64,000 nt of DNA, from positions 4,655,835 through 4,719,834 of the forward strand of contig JAJEKV010000032.1 of NCBI GenBank assembly GCA_021234155.1, given 5' to 3'. Below the pieces are notes generated by a model. The model searched no databases, was not told the DNA's origin, and saw only the letters and a program-made list of their open reading frames with translations. A program made the translations under genes and the position numbers. Origin of the DNA: Isoetes taiwanensis. Its lineage: Eukaryota > Streptophyta > Lycopodiopsida > Isoetales > Isoetaceae. Below are positions 11,901-23,577 of this stretch, piece by piece (positions within the stretch are counted from its first letter, which is position 1; every line of letters begins with the position of its first letter).

Positions 11901-13884
11901 TTAGAATAAGTAATGTGTTCTATGTTTACAACTCAAAATGTTAATTTTTTTTCCCTGCAGGTTTTCTACATCATAGTTATTTATCTCTTCTTAAACTATA
12001 AGGAAGCACTTGGTTGGTTCCATTACTATTTGAAATTGTGCTCAAAACTATAAATAAGTGGCTCCATTACTAATTGTGGTCAAAACTATAAATAAGTGGC
12101 TTAAGTACCCATTGAAAACTCCAAATGCTTCTTTATGTGTTGAATTGTAGCACATTCTGGTAAGAATCTTTTTGTAGCTACAAATTGTGTTATAGAATCT
12201 GGAGCTACCTTCTACAAATGTGAGGAAGACAAAGTGGGTTCCATAATTGTTCACCTTCCGTGCTCTGGCTAGAATAGACCAAGCTTTCTAGAATTTTCAC
12301 ACTTGCTTCATGTTGAAGGTATCATGCAAAATCTGTCTCATTTCTGTTGTGCTGAATACTTTTTGAGTTCATATAGAGACTGCCAATGCATAAAATACAT
12401 CATGCAGCAAAATATCTAATTATATGTCTTCTTTTATTGACCAAAAAGTTATCATTTTATGATTGGTAATGCAGGAACATGGTAAATTGATAGGATCAAA
12501 TATCTTCATACATTCATGTTGATTCGATTCTAGGAGTAATAATAAAAATTTCTTAGTGGCTTCCACCGATAACAATGAGGTTTCAAGCAAACAAAGTTTA
12601 CGTTTCTAAAGGCATTTTCCTAATTCACATTTTGTCACAGCACATAAGCCAGTACAAAAACCTGGCAATGTCGGTTGGTTTGCCATGGCAATATGACCCC
12701 ATATTCTTTTCAATTATTTTCCCTCCATCTCAGAATCCCATTAGTTTAATATGTGTACACAAGATTCTTTTGTTGGCAGGGTGAGCTCAACTATATGTGT
12801 ACACAAGATTCTTTTGTTGGCAGGGTGAGATCATATATGTGATGCCTTCAACCATAGCTTTAGCTTCTTCTAAAATGGCATTAACAAAAGTTCATTGGTC
12901 TACTTGATGGAGGTGAACCAAGAGTAGTCGAGTACTCCACACAAAATAACTGATCTATTTCATTTTGAATAGTTGACCCATAACTTCATGCCTCATTGGG
13001 TTGTAATAACTTTGTAATATTTTAGAAGGAACTTCATAGATCAAGTATGCTTACAACATAAATTTTCCATTCTACTAACATGATCGTTTCTCGACTGAGG
13101 TCCATAATGGTGAATTCCTTTCTTCTATGGGCCTCTTTATCAAAGCAATAAATGATATTCAATCTGAAAAATCATTCTTTTTCTTAATCTTTTAGCTTTA
13201 CGATGCGTTCAAGATAGGATTGCAACTTTATATTGTGAATAGAGCAAGTGTTTCATACTTCTACGCTTGCTCTGACTTGCACAATTTCTTTGGAATGCCC
13301 ATAATTTTTCTGGCTTCCTTTGAATCTGATAGTTAACGAATGTTTAGAAATTAGATTGTTCATTGTGCACAACATGGATGGAAAGGTTCATAACATAATC
13401 ATGTCAAAGAACAAAATGCCTACCAAACAATTTTAAAATTTTGGCATTAGGTAGATGAAAAGATAAGGAATGCACCTAAACACCTAGCAATATATTCCAA
13501 ATTTAATGATCACCAACAAACAAATGAATGCCTGCATTTAAACACCTAGCAATATATTCCCAATTTAAGGATCACGAATAAACAAATGAAGCAAACCCCT
13601 CTGGTATTTGCGGTCATCTACGACACAACAAGTATATGCAAAAACCAAAAAGATCATTAAAAAAATAAAAATAATATTCTATAGTCATGGACTTTAGGTA
13701 ATTACATATCCACATGCAATCAGAGCTCACCAATCGCTTATATCAAAACTTGGAGCGATCATAACTATCTTACAAAATTTGTTGCAATATTGTTAACACA
13801 AAGGTGAAAGATTTACGACATGATCCAACTTAAACCATGTGGCCAAAGTAATAACGTTGTTCACTAACATGGAGATGTCCTATC
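8901..13884. other. No recognisable gene (interior of the hAT insertion)
   Basis: AT-rich, with only short open frames and no protein family I recognise. Small tandem duplications occur: 37-bp units at 12749-12785 and 12793-12829, ~50-bp units at 13478-13528 and 13540-13590, and a decayed pair around 9838-9930. Some stretches look intron-like (T-rich tracts before AG), so captured gene fragments are possible but I cannot name one. Confidence 0.5.
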
Positions 13885-16800
13885 AACTCTTTTAATTTGG
13901 GATTTTCAGGTTTGGTCAAAAACTTTTTTGGAATTTTTTTTAGGGTGATTTCCTAAGATTTCAGGGTATTTGGATGCCGAAAAAGAATTCCGATAGTCCA
14001 AAAATTGAAAAACATTCATTCGCTATGATTTTGGGGCTTTGAAATTTCGTGGCTTGGGTTAGATTTCTTATTCTGGCTTATCCCGGGCATGCTTGCCACG
14101 GTTGCTCAGCCATACCCATCAATCCGATTGCTTGATCTCCTACCAGAAGGGACTTTTGTGAAAGGCTTGCTTTATAGCAAAAGACAAAGCTTTATTAGCA
14201 AGCTCTGATTCAAGGGCAAACAGGGCCGAAATTTGAAGGCACAACCCTCTCAAGATCTCAATGAAGGGTTCCACAGGCTTTAGAAAGCAGATGAAGGTGT
14301 TGATGCAGATCAAATCCTTAAAGAAAGCACAGGAAAAACTCTGGCAGTTGTCCACGCTGTGAGGGGCCGTGGAGCCGTTTGTCTTTTTTGTATCCAAGGC
14401 AGAACAGATATTACAGAAACATCTGTGTGTTGGAGCGAAACCAAGGAGAGGGAGCCCAAAAATTATCTTCACAACTGGTCCAGAGATTTGGCTGAGATCT
14501 GTGAAAATGAGTTGCAGGATCCGTCATGCTTGATTTGGGGCTGAGTGCATGACATGTAGGCACCCGGGTTTGCTTGAATTTGAATGAATCCATGCCCTGA
14601 TGGTGCCGAGAACATCATTGGCGTCTGTTTGCTTTGAGTCTCCATGCCGTGGAGCCGTTGGTCAATGCATGCATTATGCTTTTGATCAGAACGAATCTGT
14701 TGAAAGTAAAGAAGAGGGCATTGCATGAAAATCCCAATAGATGTACTCTCTTGCCAAAAAATTGATGCTCTGCCCAGAAGGAATGAAGAATCCCCTGTTT
14801 TTTCATGCTCGGAATCCCCTGTTTTTTATGCTTAGATGGTTCAATTTGCTTCCAGAAGCCAGCAAGTGCAAGGTAGATGTAATTTGGCTAGAATCAATGA
14901 GGAAGAATTAAGTCTCTATACAGGAAAAACCCCTTTTTCTGTGTGATGGCCTCTGGTCCTGCTGGGAGTGGGAGGATCTGGAATCGCATATGACTATGTA
15001 TAGAGGAATGCGTAACAGCACCCGGTTTGACTGTCTCATAGCGCCATAATGAGAATCTATCTATTCCTCTGATGCAAGTCTAAGGAACTGCAGAAATGAA
15101 TAGTCTAAGGAACATGCCATTTGCTACAGGCAATATTGTTGGCTTTGTATTATTGTTTTCATCTTTTCTCTTTGTTCTTCTGGTCTGAAGATGAGAACTT
15201 AATTGCCCTGAGATATTTTGCTGTTTCATCTATTCATTCGCCCTTCTGGAGGCTGAAGCAGAACTGAAGGTAGGACTTAAGCCCTGCTAAGTTTTGGAAT
15301 AATTGGTCAGGAGATCTCATATATTTTCTCAAAGAAAGACTTTTGGAAGCATGGCTGGGCGGGTTTGGGTCTGATTCTCATGCAAATGTCTTCAATTTGG
15401 TCATCTCAGGGGTAATGTATTATCTTTGATGATTCATTTGACGTTGAACTCTGAGAATATTTAAAATCTTCATGTAGTCTCAAGGGATTGGGATGGTGTT
15501 AGAGTTGGCAGAGAAGGCCCAGCTGGTGCTTGCATATTATAAAACATCATAATCTCCGAGAAGATTACACTTTGGCAGGAGATATGGATGATGCACACAT
15601 TTAATTTAATCTGCTGTCTGCCACATCTTGCAACTACCATCAAGGTACAGAAGGGAGTTTACTTACCTTTACTGAGCTGTAGAATCTGCTGTTATAAACA
15701 CACCTGGAACATAAAAGCGATGGTAAGCATGCTCCAACTCATTCCTCTGTATTTCATTCTAAAGCCAGAGGAAAATCCAAGGAAGAGGATGGAAGGAGAG
15801 ACACTGCACATGATGCCGAGTACTCTTCTTCAACTGTTCATGATATTGCATCAAAATTTTGGTGCTTCAAAAATGCCTCAGAAGTTATGTTTGGATAATT
15901 GGGAGTGGTTATCAGATTGACTTCTACTGGCTGTGGAGGATGCCACCTATGTTCTAGGATTACAAATCAATCTGCATCTCACAGTTTGATAAGATAAACC
16001 TATCTGCATCTTACAGTTCAATAAGCTAAATCTGTATATTCTAGAAGAGAGTGAATCATGTTAACTTTTAGTACAAGGCCATATTTGCAGGTGGTGCTTA
16101 TTGTATCTTTCATTGGTCACGTATACATCCATTTTGAGGAGAATGAATTGAGTTTTGTCATTTTGAGGAGAATGAATTGAGTTTTGTTAGTACTGTTGAA
16201 TGGTCCTTTGTACTGCCTGTGCATAATTCTGTATCTGGATATGCAAGGAGAGAGTAGAATATCATGTTGACATCACATGGAATGTCTTCGCAGCCGTATA
16301 TTTCTATCAAATGTAGCCTAAAAGAGGAACTTGAAGTATAGGCCATATGTGACTGCAATACTAAGTTCTGATTAATTACATGAAGTATAGGCCATATGTG
16401 ACTGCAATACTAAGTTCTGATTAATTACATGGCAAAAATCATTAGCATTTAGATGTTAGTTTACGTGGCACAATCTGTTAGTATTTACATGTTTGGTGTA
16501 GGTAAACATGTTAGGTTAGGTGCCACAATCGCTTAGCGCACACAATGGTGACGTAGATAAACATTACATTTTGTTATATTTAGTGTGAACAATCATCCTA
16601 TATAATGCGTGTTGTGCTTGCTTGCCAAACCAATTTTATGCTTACTCCATGCTTTTTAGATTGTTGTATGATGTTATAATTGCTTATAGTATAATTGTTG
16701 AACGAGAATAAACAATACAACATATAAGGTACATGGGACATTAAAGAATTTCAATTAGCAAGGCCTCCTCTGGCGCTTGCCCACCTGGCATAGGATCACT

Positions 16801-17150
16801 TGCATGCAATCTTTTGCTCGCTTACTAAGATACCATAATACAGTAGAATTTAACCAGCACTACAATCCTCAACTCCTAAGTAGCATGTCATTCAAGATGA
16901 TAACTAAAATCTATGCCGAACGACAGACACCGGAAGTCGCATGGCAAATGGGAATCATTTCACACCTTGCAATTTGCAATCACGGAGCAGGGAGGATAAG
17001 ATTGCCCAGATTGAAATAATACCAAAAAATTTGGTCTCGAATTTTGGAATCGGGAAAATATTTTCCGGCCACCAAGCCACCAACAATATTAGGAAATCAC
17101 CCTAAAAGAGAAAACCAAAAAATCCCAAATAAAAAAACCTCCAAGTGTTA
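13885..17150. mobile_element. Family Y element with ~130-bp imperfect terminal inverted repeats
   Basis: The left end (13885-14015) has AATTTGGGATTTT and AGGGTGATTTCCTAA. The right end (17020-17150) has the complements AATCCCAAAT and TTAGGAAATCACCCTAA. Long imperfect terminal repeats recall Mutator-like elements. I found no clear 9-bp target duplication and no transposase. Minus-strand open stretches at 14140-14726 could be a captured gene piece, but I do not recognise them. Exact tandem duplications sit at 16131-16187 and 16332-16429. Confidence 0.5.
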
Positions 17151-18960
17151 TCTAAAGTAGTTATTACAACCCAACAATGCCAAGCATATTCTTATCATAT
17201 CTCTAAAATCCACTTCTTTCTAGCAAAAATGTATCATTGTTCCAGAGCATGTTTCAAATCATGCCAAAACATTTGCTCCATATATTCTGCATACTGGTAT
17301 GCAAGTTTTAAGTTGCTTCACACATTCACACATTTTTTGTATGACATTTCTATTCATTTCATACCATGATCCATTTCACTGTGTATCTAGAGATCAATTC
17401 TTTGGCATTTGTATTACATAATAAAACAACACAAAAACACACAATAATGCCCCTCACACACACATTCACAAAAACTACCATATTCTTTAGCATAGCGAAC
17501 AATCAAACAACCACCCTTGCAATATTGTAGCAAAGCCCGGCAACGCCGGGCACCATAACTAGTTTGTTCTAATTCCACATGGGTGAATGCCTTGATAATT
17601 AACATTCTAAAACTACAATATCTTTTGTATCTACAGACAGTCACTCCACACGTCATCCATCATCTCCCTCTCAAACACTAATGACTTTATCATCCATACT
17701 ACTTTACCTTTTTTTTTTTTTAAAGCCATTGTTAGTTCATTACATAGGTCCATACTATCATTGGTGCCATCTACAAATCCATAAATAAAAAATAACATAA
17801 CTCATTGTTATACTAGGGCAACTCAACACACCTAGCACCTGACTTTTTGCTATATCTATTGGATCTACATCTTATACCAGCAATCTCATCATTCCTTGCA
17901 ACGAAATTGTACTTCTAGACCAACACATTGGACATACACAACTTCTTATGATTGATATCATGGCCACACCAATAGTTGGAATAGAAATGCCCAATTGTTG
18001 TATATGAAATACATGCTAAGAGAATACAAATTTTGTGCTCCATTGCTGCTCCTACAATCTTCCACAATTTTCTAGCTTTTTTTATCCTTTCATGTTCAGC
18101 ATTAAGCTCTTGACTGTGAGCTGCCATAGTACTAGTAGCATCAACAAGAGGTGTATGAACTGTCTCCATGGCCTGAACATCTAGCTTACATTCTATCATT
18201 TGCAAAAGAGATGTCTGAATCTTCTTTCTAGCAGTTCCCTGTTGCTATTCCATTGAAGAATATTCTGAAACAAACAAATAAATGCCATTTGACAAATCGG
18301 ATGCCAGAACAATTCATACTGCTCATTCTTGTTCTAGAATGACAGTTATCTGTCTGCAAAATTACAAATGCATAAAAAATGTAAAAGAGAAATGCACAGC
18401 GGCCATGAAATTTTACTATTCTTGCACTAAAATATGAAGTAGAAATGCATAGCATACCCTTGTTGATGATAGAAATCATGAGGCAGATAGCAACATGAAA
18501 GAATGTTCTGGATTTTTCTAACACTAGTTGCTCATTCTTGTTGTAAGATGATAGTCATTTGCCTGCAAAACCAGATATGTAAAAATACAAGAATATAGAA
18601 ATGAGCAGTACCTACGAGGAAGCATCCACAATTTTACCATTCTTGCATTCAAATGCATAGCATCACAATTTATTACAGTTGCACTAAAAATGTAAATAGA
18701 AATATACCCTTCTTGATGAAAGAAATCGTGAAGCAGATAGGTAGAATGAAAGAATGTCTGGATTTTTGAACACTAGTATTAACTTGAGAGCAGCATATAG
18801 CAGAGAGAGTATCAGCAAAAATTCCCGCCATATTGCTATCAAATAAACACTAGTGCACAAAAACCACGGTTTAGCATCATATCCGGCGCCGCCCTTCGTC
18901 ATAGAGATGATCTCCTCCATCTTCGCCATTGCCGCCGCTGCTCGAAAACATGAAGGAAAA
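17151..18960 (-). other. Unassigned; possible exon fragments of a captured gene on the minus strand
   Basis: On the minus strand, 18929-18864 opens with MAKMEEIISMTKGGAGYDAK in a GC-richer, ATG-initiated context, and 18205-18030 encodes a hydrophilic, helix-prone stretch with VDATSTMAAHSQELNAEHER. Both look more like real exons than the AT-rich background, and are separated by intron-like DNA. I do not recognise the protein, and it may be a fragment carried by the hAT element. Confidence 0.3.
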
Positions 18961-19001
18961 GAAAAAGCTAAAAAACCCTAAAGAAACGTAACCTAACCGG
19001 A

Positions 19002-19420
19002 TCAGGATAATCTTACCCTGGATTGAGGGATCCCGGAGGTGTGATCCCGGAGGACGGCATCCCCCTTACTGCGCAGTAACTGCACAAAAAACTGAACCCT
19101 TATAGGAAAAATTAGGGAAGTTTTTGTGTGGCTTTTTCTTGCTCGATTCTCCTCCAAATCGGGTAGCGCCTGTGCTAGGGTGGTCGGAATCAGTGGGAGG
19201 ATAGGATCAGGTATCAGCAGAGGAGGAAGGAGGGCGAGCGCCGTGCGCAGCGATGGCGCTGCCCCAATCTTGCCAAAAAATGGCCTACGAACTGTGCAGT
19301 AGCCTTTAACTGTGCAGTTAACGGCGGGATCCCGTCCTCCGGGATCACACGTCCTCCCGGGATGTCCTCCTCCCGGATCACACCTCCGGGATCCCTCAAT
19401 CCAGGGTAAGATTATCCTGA
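19002..19420. mobile_element. Fold-back/MITE-like element with ~50-bp terminal inverted repeats
   Basis: TCAGGATAATCTTACCCTGG from 19002 is mirrored by the exact complement ending at 19420, and the match continues about 50 bp inward through GGATCCCGGAGGTGTGATCC. The interior is GC-rich, with repeated GTGCAGT-like words. No target duplication is obvious. Frames across it are not convincing genes. Confidence 0.75.
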
Positions 19421-19458
19421 GCCTAACCAACCTAACCTAAAGCAAAATCGAAAATTAA

Positions 19459-19664
19459 CCTATTATAAATATTTCCGTCATTTCCCCTTTCCCCTTGGCC
19501 CCAGCTTTTTTTCCGCCAAAAAAAACCTCGCCCGTTAGATTTCCGTGAAATTTAAAAATACAAGACCTATTATAAATATTTCCGTCATTTCCCCTTGGCC
19601 CCAGCTTTTTTTCTGCCAAAAAAAGCCTCGCCCGTTAGATTTTCGTGAAATTTAAAAATACAAG
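19459..19664. repeat. Tandem duplication, two units of ~107 bp
   Basis: Units start CCTATTATAAATATTTCCG at 19459 and 19566 and end in AAATACAAGA. They differ by a short C/T-rich indel and a few substitutions. They are close to the right end of the hAT element. Confidence 0.85.
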
Positions 19665-20031
19665 AGGAAAGGTATCCGACTATTTTCATGACAAGGTGCT
19701 TTTTCTTATATTTAAACGGATACTTACAATGGTTCCTCGGAATTTCCCGAACCCTGTCTACGGCTCATGATTTTATCTCATATAAGCTATGGTCATATCT
19801 AGCGCATTATATATTGGCCACCGTTGTGTTTGAAGCACGTAAACAACAGATAGGTGCCATTCTACCCTCGCGTCCAGTCTTATGTTGCCATGTGGTATTT
19901 TTTCCCCACACTTTCTTTTTCAAGGAAATTCATCTACTAACATTCTGTTTTTTTACTTGACTTCTTTGCTCCGACCGTTGGATTGGTGCCACATGGTGCA
20001 GAATGGACGCTTATATGTTGTCCACGTTATA

Positions 20032-20133
20032 GGGAAGTCCATTTACTGGACTTTCTTGAGGTGCAGGTGTCAACCTGCCTCCGCGCTGCCGCACGTCGGC
20101 AAGTTTCCACCTCAGGAAAGTCCAGAATGGACT
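20032..20133. repeat. Inverted repeat (about 30-bp arms) in the 3' flank of AMT2 pseudogene A
   Basis: GGAAGTCCATTTACTGGACT near 20032 pairs with AGTCCAGAATGGACTTTCC ending near 20133, the arms running through TGAGGTG and CACCTCA. The second AMT2 copy at 29.5 kb lacks it, so it is a small insertion. Confidence 0.7.
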
Positions 20134-20539
20134 TTCCTATATATAGAATATTCATAGCTTATCGCTGGCATATCCACGGTATATCCAGTGTCGTGTTTGA
20201 ACCACAAAAGATACATGCTGTTTTTTGGGAACTTGGCGTTTTTTATTTTTCAGTTCTAGCGTGATTCAATCACGACGATATCCAATATATTTAGTAGGAT
20301 CGATGGTCATCTAGCTACTTTAGAGCTGATAATGAATATAGTGGTCCATTGAATTTGATACATTTCAAGACTATTTACAAATTCCCCTCCTCCCATTTGA
20401 TCATGGATTAACATGAAGGGAGGTGTCCTCTAGAAAGAGTTGTATATGTATCAAATTAGTCCTATACCACAAGGGGTGAGGCTTCGTGACTAGCAGTAGG
20501 ATCAGTATGCTTGGAATAATCAAAGGTTGAGCCAGCGGA

Positions 20540-21879
20540 TCACAAAGCATAGGCTTCTTCTCCATGCACAACATCTTAACCGGCTGGCTTTCTAATCCAA
20601 GAAATCCCTGCCGTTGATCTAAGCTCTGTGATAGAGCATAATAGGCACCTGTTCAGCCTGCAAAGTTTGGAATAGGGCAGCAATATGTGTCTGGGAGCCC
20701 CAGATGCATTTTTGAGCCCATGATTTTAGCCTTGGATATTGATAATCCAGGCTGGAAATTGATAATCTAGTTGTGGAGGATACTGAGCCTGTGATATTCA
20801 ATCTGGGGAGCTGATAATCGAGCTGTGGGTGCAGCTTCGGGTGAGGTAGTTTGCCTGCTAGTTAAGGGGGTTAGTCCCTTTTGCTTGCCTGTTATGGCAA
20901 ATAAACAGGCTCCCTTGCCATAACAGGCTTGCAAGGGGAATTAACCCCCTCATCACCCACAAGCAACTCTTCACCAAGCCTCCTCAAGGGCACCACCAAT
21001 CTAAGAATTATACTTGTCACTACAACATTCCTCCCTATTACAAATAGAGCACCTGCAATCTGTTTGCCTAATTGAGCCCCTCCTACTCCTCCATAGATTG
21101 CACCCCTGAACCTTGTCACTACTAGAAAATAGCTGCTCAGTGTTGCGTGTGTAAAGAGCCCTGTTAATATTCCTAACATTTGTTAATATTCCTAACGTTC
21201 CACATTAACAGGGAATGTGGAAAACTCCTAGTGTATCATCCACTGACTGTAGTAGTTTGGACCTCTTGTGAATTACCATCATGGTCAACCATCGTATGCA
21301 TCCTGAAAAATTCCCCATCACAATTGCTGCCCATCCTTGCACCAGACCTGTTTGATCATGCAGGTCTTTAACCATTAGCATATTAATCTCAGGAGCAAAG
21401 ATTTGAGCTTTAAAAAATGTAGAAATTCAGTCTAACCATGCTTGACATTGCATTAATTAATCATTTTACTCTTACACATTGCTTAACTATTAACTAATTA
21501 ATTTGTAGTTAAACCACTACATATAGAAAGCAATGGTACTGTCTTATAAGATAACCTAATAATCTACCCTCAACATGGTTTTATGTTTAGCACAACCTGC
21601 CCTCGTTTGTTATAATAGGGCATAACACCCTCGTTCCAGGGTGTTATCCCTCTCATATAACCCAACAGATTAACACTGCCGCAAGTGCATAGAAAGTCAT
21701 GAAGGTAGAACCGACAGCCCATTTTTTTCTTCACAGTGTTCCCATACAAAATAACTAGACCTGAGAAGCTCAGTAAACCCACCAGGGTTGTAGCGACCAT
21801 CTACATACATTGTCACCTTTGATGAGACATTCCGACGACAGTGCTGATATGTTGTATGCAGAAGGGTGTTGTGATCCAT
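20540..21879 (-). pseudogene. AMT2-type ammonium transporter pseudogene A
   Basis: AMT2 proteins are eleven-helix plasma-membrane ammonium channels of the Amt/Mep/Rh family. Remnants lie on the minus strand in order. The N-terminal piece (21879-21570) has SGLVILYGNTVKKKMG, a match to the conserved first helices. The C-terminal piece (21179-20955) has RGAIYGGVGGAQLGKQIAGA and RLVVPLRRLGEELLVGD. After a 376-bp insertion, the last residues (HGEEAYAL, stop at 20540-20542) follow. The central helices are missing here, the frame is shifted in the first piece, and the C-terminus is split. It is therefore dead. It is the copy-1 partner of the intact fucosyltransferase gene, tail to tail, before the hAT insertion. 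Confidence 0.82.
20576..20951. mobile_element. 376-bp insertion in the last exon of AMT2 pseudogene A
   Basis: The copy at about 30030 reads continuously (CACAACATC then ATCACTCAC), while here 376 bp intervene, flanked by CATC on both sides. Near its right end is a strong imperfect palindrome (20864-20950) with arms carrying GCCTGTTATGGCAA and TTGCCATAACAGGC. Class unknown. Confidence 0.75.
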
Positions 21880-22283
21880 TGCTGGACATTTATCTTTGAA
21901 TTTATGGTTTGGCCCAAATTCTACACTACTTAAAAGACCATGGGCTTTGACTTGAGCTTTCCAGGATCAGTCCAATGGTAACTTCACAACTTTCATCCCA
22001 TCCATATCTTTGAAGGCCTTTTGGCTTTTGGCTTTTGCCTCAAGCTTTTGTCTAAAGATCCAAATGAATCCACCCACAAATCTCGAATGCTTGTAGCCTT
22101 AGCCTACCCTCCTTGACTATGGGAATAATTTTATCCACTGAATGGCCTCGCAAGATAATGACATGATCGATGAAAGTAATCCCACTTGGAGAGCATTGTC
22201 TGATGTCAAATATCTAGTTTCAAACACTATCTAGAATTCCTAACCTAAAGGTGTGCCAACCTAATTGTGAATGCAATAATGCA
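21880..22283. other. Flank between AMT2 pseudogene A and the fucosyltransferase pseudogene
   Basis: No coding signal that I can defend. It is probably the 5' flank of AMT2 pseudogene A (minus strand) and is not similar to the upstream region of the intact fucosyltransferase gene. Confidence 0.4.
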
Positions 22284-23531
22284 TATTGTTCGAGTGTAGG
22301 GTTGAACAACACAATGATTAGATCAAGGTATCATGAGAGAGAATACGGGGCATGTAAGAGTAGATCTGAGCAGCATTAAATATATCCCTCAGATGGCGCT
22401 TAAATATGGACTTTCATTTCTTTGGTCTCCTTGGACGTTAAAAAATATATTCTATTCTATTTATTGCTTTTGGAATTCATCAAGGCATATACTGTCAGAA
22501 TGGTTTTTAGAGTGAGTGACATCTTTCTTAAAAGTGAAAGCAAGGGGGAGTGCAAGTATATGGTATGGGTGCCCCATGAATCATCTGCATCTATGATATG
22601 GGCTCTCTGCGTCTAGAAAATTTTCGCTGTAAAAACCCTTGATCGTATTCCATATTTCATCTCTGGGATTAAACAAATACCTTGCTGCATGAAGAAACAA
22701 GGCCCTATCAGGGAACAAGTAATTCAGAGCTTTTCTAAGTAAAACGCCGGAGCTATGAATTCTGTGCTGTCGAAATAAATCCAATCGACAGCACAGGGCG
22801 TTTTACTTAGAAAAGCTCTGAATTACTTGTTCCCTGATAGGGCCTTGTTTCTTCGTGCAGCAAGGTATTTGTTTAATCCCAGAGATGAAATATGGAATAC
22901 GATCAAGGGTTTTTACAGCGAAAATTTTCTAGACGCAGAGAGCCGGGTCGGGGTTCAGATCCGGGCATGGGGAAGCCAGTATCATCCCATAATCAACAGC
23001 CATGTTCTAGCCTGTGCAACGGAAATGGGAATGCTTCCAAAAGATCCAGATGATAAGAAAATTCCAAAAACAGCAGTTCTAGTGACCTCTCTTCTGCCTG
23101 AATACCACCGGAATCTGTCTGACACCTACGTCAATGCTTCCGGAAACAGGATTCGGATTCATACTGCAAGCTCGGAAAGACTTCAGCAAACAGGGCGGAA
23201 GGATCACGATGTAAAAGCAGTTGTGGACATGTGGCTTCTGAGCTTCATGGATGATATGATTTCTACTTCAAGATCTACATTTGGGTTTGTTGGGCATGGA
23301 TTGAGTGGGATAGTTCCGGTGGTTCTCAGGAATTTTGGGATGCAGGATAGCAAAATTACAAATCCGCCGTGTTTTCGGACCTATTTGGCAGGTCCCTGTT
23401 TTCTGTTTCCGCCGAGATTGGCATCGTGTCCTTTGAATCCAGAAGAAGGAGGCGCCGGAGATGATAATTCTCAAGTTCCTGAAGTCAGGGCATGTGTCCT
23501 GGATTTGGGAGTAGGTATTTACTCAGGCTGA
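22284..23531 (+). pseudogene. GT37 fucosyltransferase pseudogene (copy 2)
   Basis: Homology to the intact gene starts exactly at the first base of exon 2 (22284 = 5538). An 89-bp insertion follows at about 22378-22466, then a deletion matching about 5675-5731, then loss of roughly 370 bp and replacement by an inverted copy of the next segment. The C-terminal half (22827-23531) is still open and nearly identical to the intact copy, with VGVQIRAWGSQYHP, TAVLVTSLLPEYHRNLSDTY and STFGFVGHGLSGIVPV. With no anchor, no exon 1 and half the catalytic domain gone, it cannot make an enzyme. The 3' flank matches the intact gene up to 23577. Confidence 0.9.
22601..22946. repeat. Fold-back inside the fucosyltransferase pseudogene
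   Basis: 22601-22749 is an inverted copy of 22797-22946, so the same catalytic-domain piece appears in both directions. The centre adds its own stem, CTGTGCTGTCG (22762-22772) with its complement at 22786-22796. A transcript through here would form a hairpin of about 150 bp. Confidence 0.85.
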
Positions 23532-23577
23532 TCATGGATTTCGATTTACCTTTGCAATCAATTAAATCTTATATTTT

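Larger units (their letters stand above)
7104..19764. mobile_element. hAT-type DNA transposon insertion, 12.6 kb, with nested elements
   Basis: Left end CAGGGTTCGGGAAA starts at 7112 and its exact complement TTTCCCGAACCCTG ends at 19756. The flanks are TCTACAGC (7104-7111) and TCTACGGC (19757-19764), an 8-bp target duplication with one mismatch. CAGGG termini and 8-bp duplications are hAT hallmarks. The empty site exists in the window: at about 29513-29535 a paralogous copy runs straight from the left flank (GGTCCGAAATCTATAG) into the right flank (CTCATGATTTG). I see no hAT transposase reading frame, so this copy is non-autonomous. Most of its length is other elements and unrecognised DNA. 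It separates the fucosyltransferase gene from AMT2 pseudogene A. Confidence 0.85.

Noticed and set aside
22284-23531. Processed (retroposed) fucosyltransferase copy
   Set aside because: It starts at an exon boundary, but the 3' genomic flank beyond the gene is shared with the intact copy and no poly-A tail exists.
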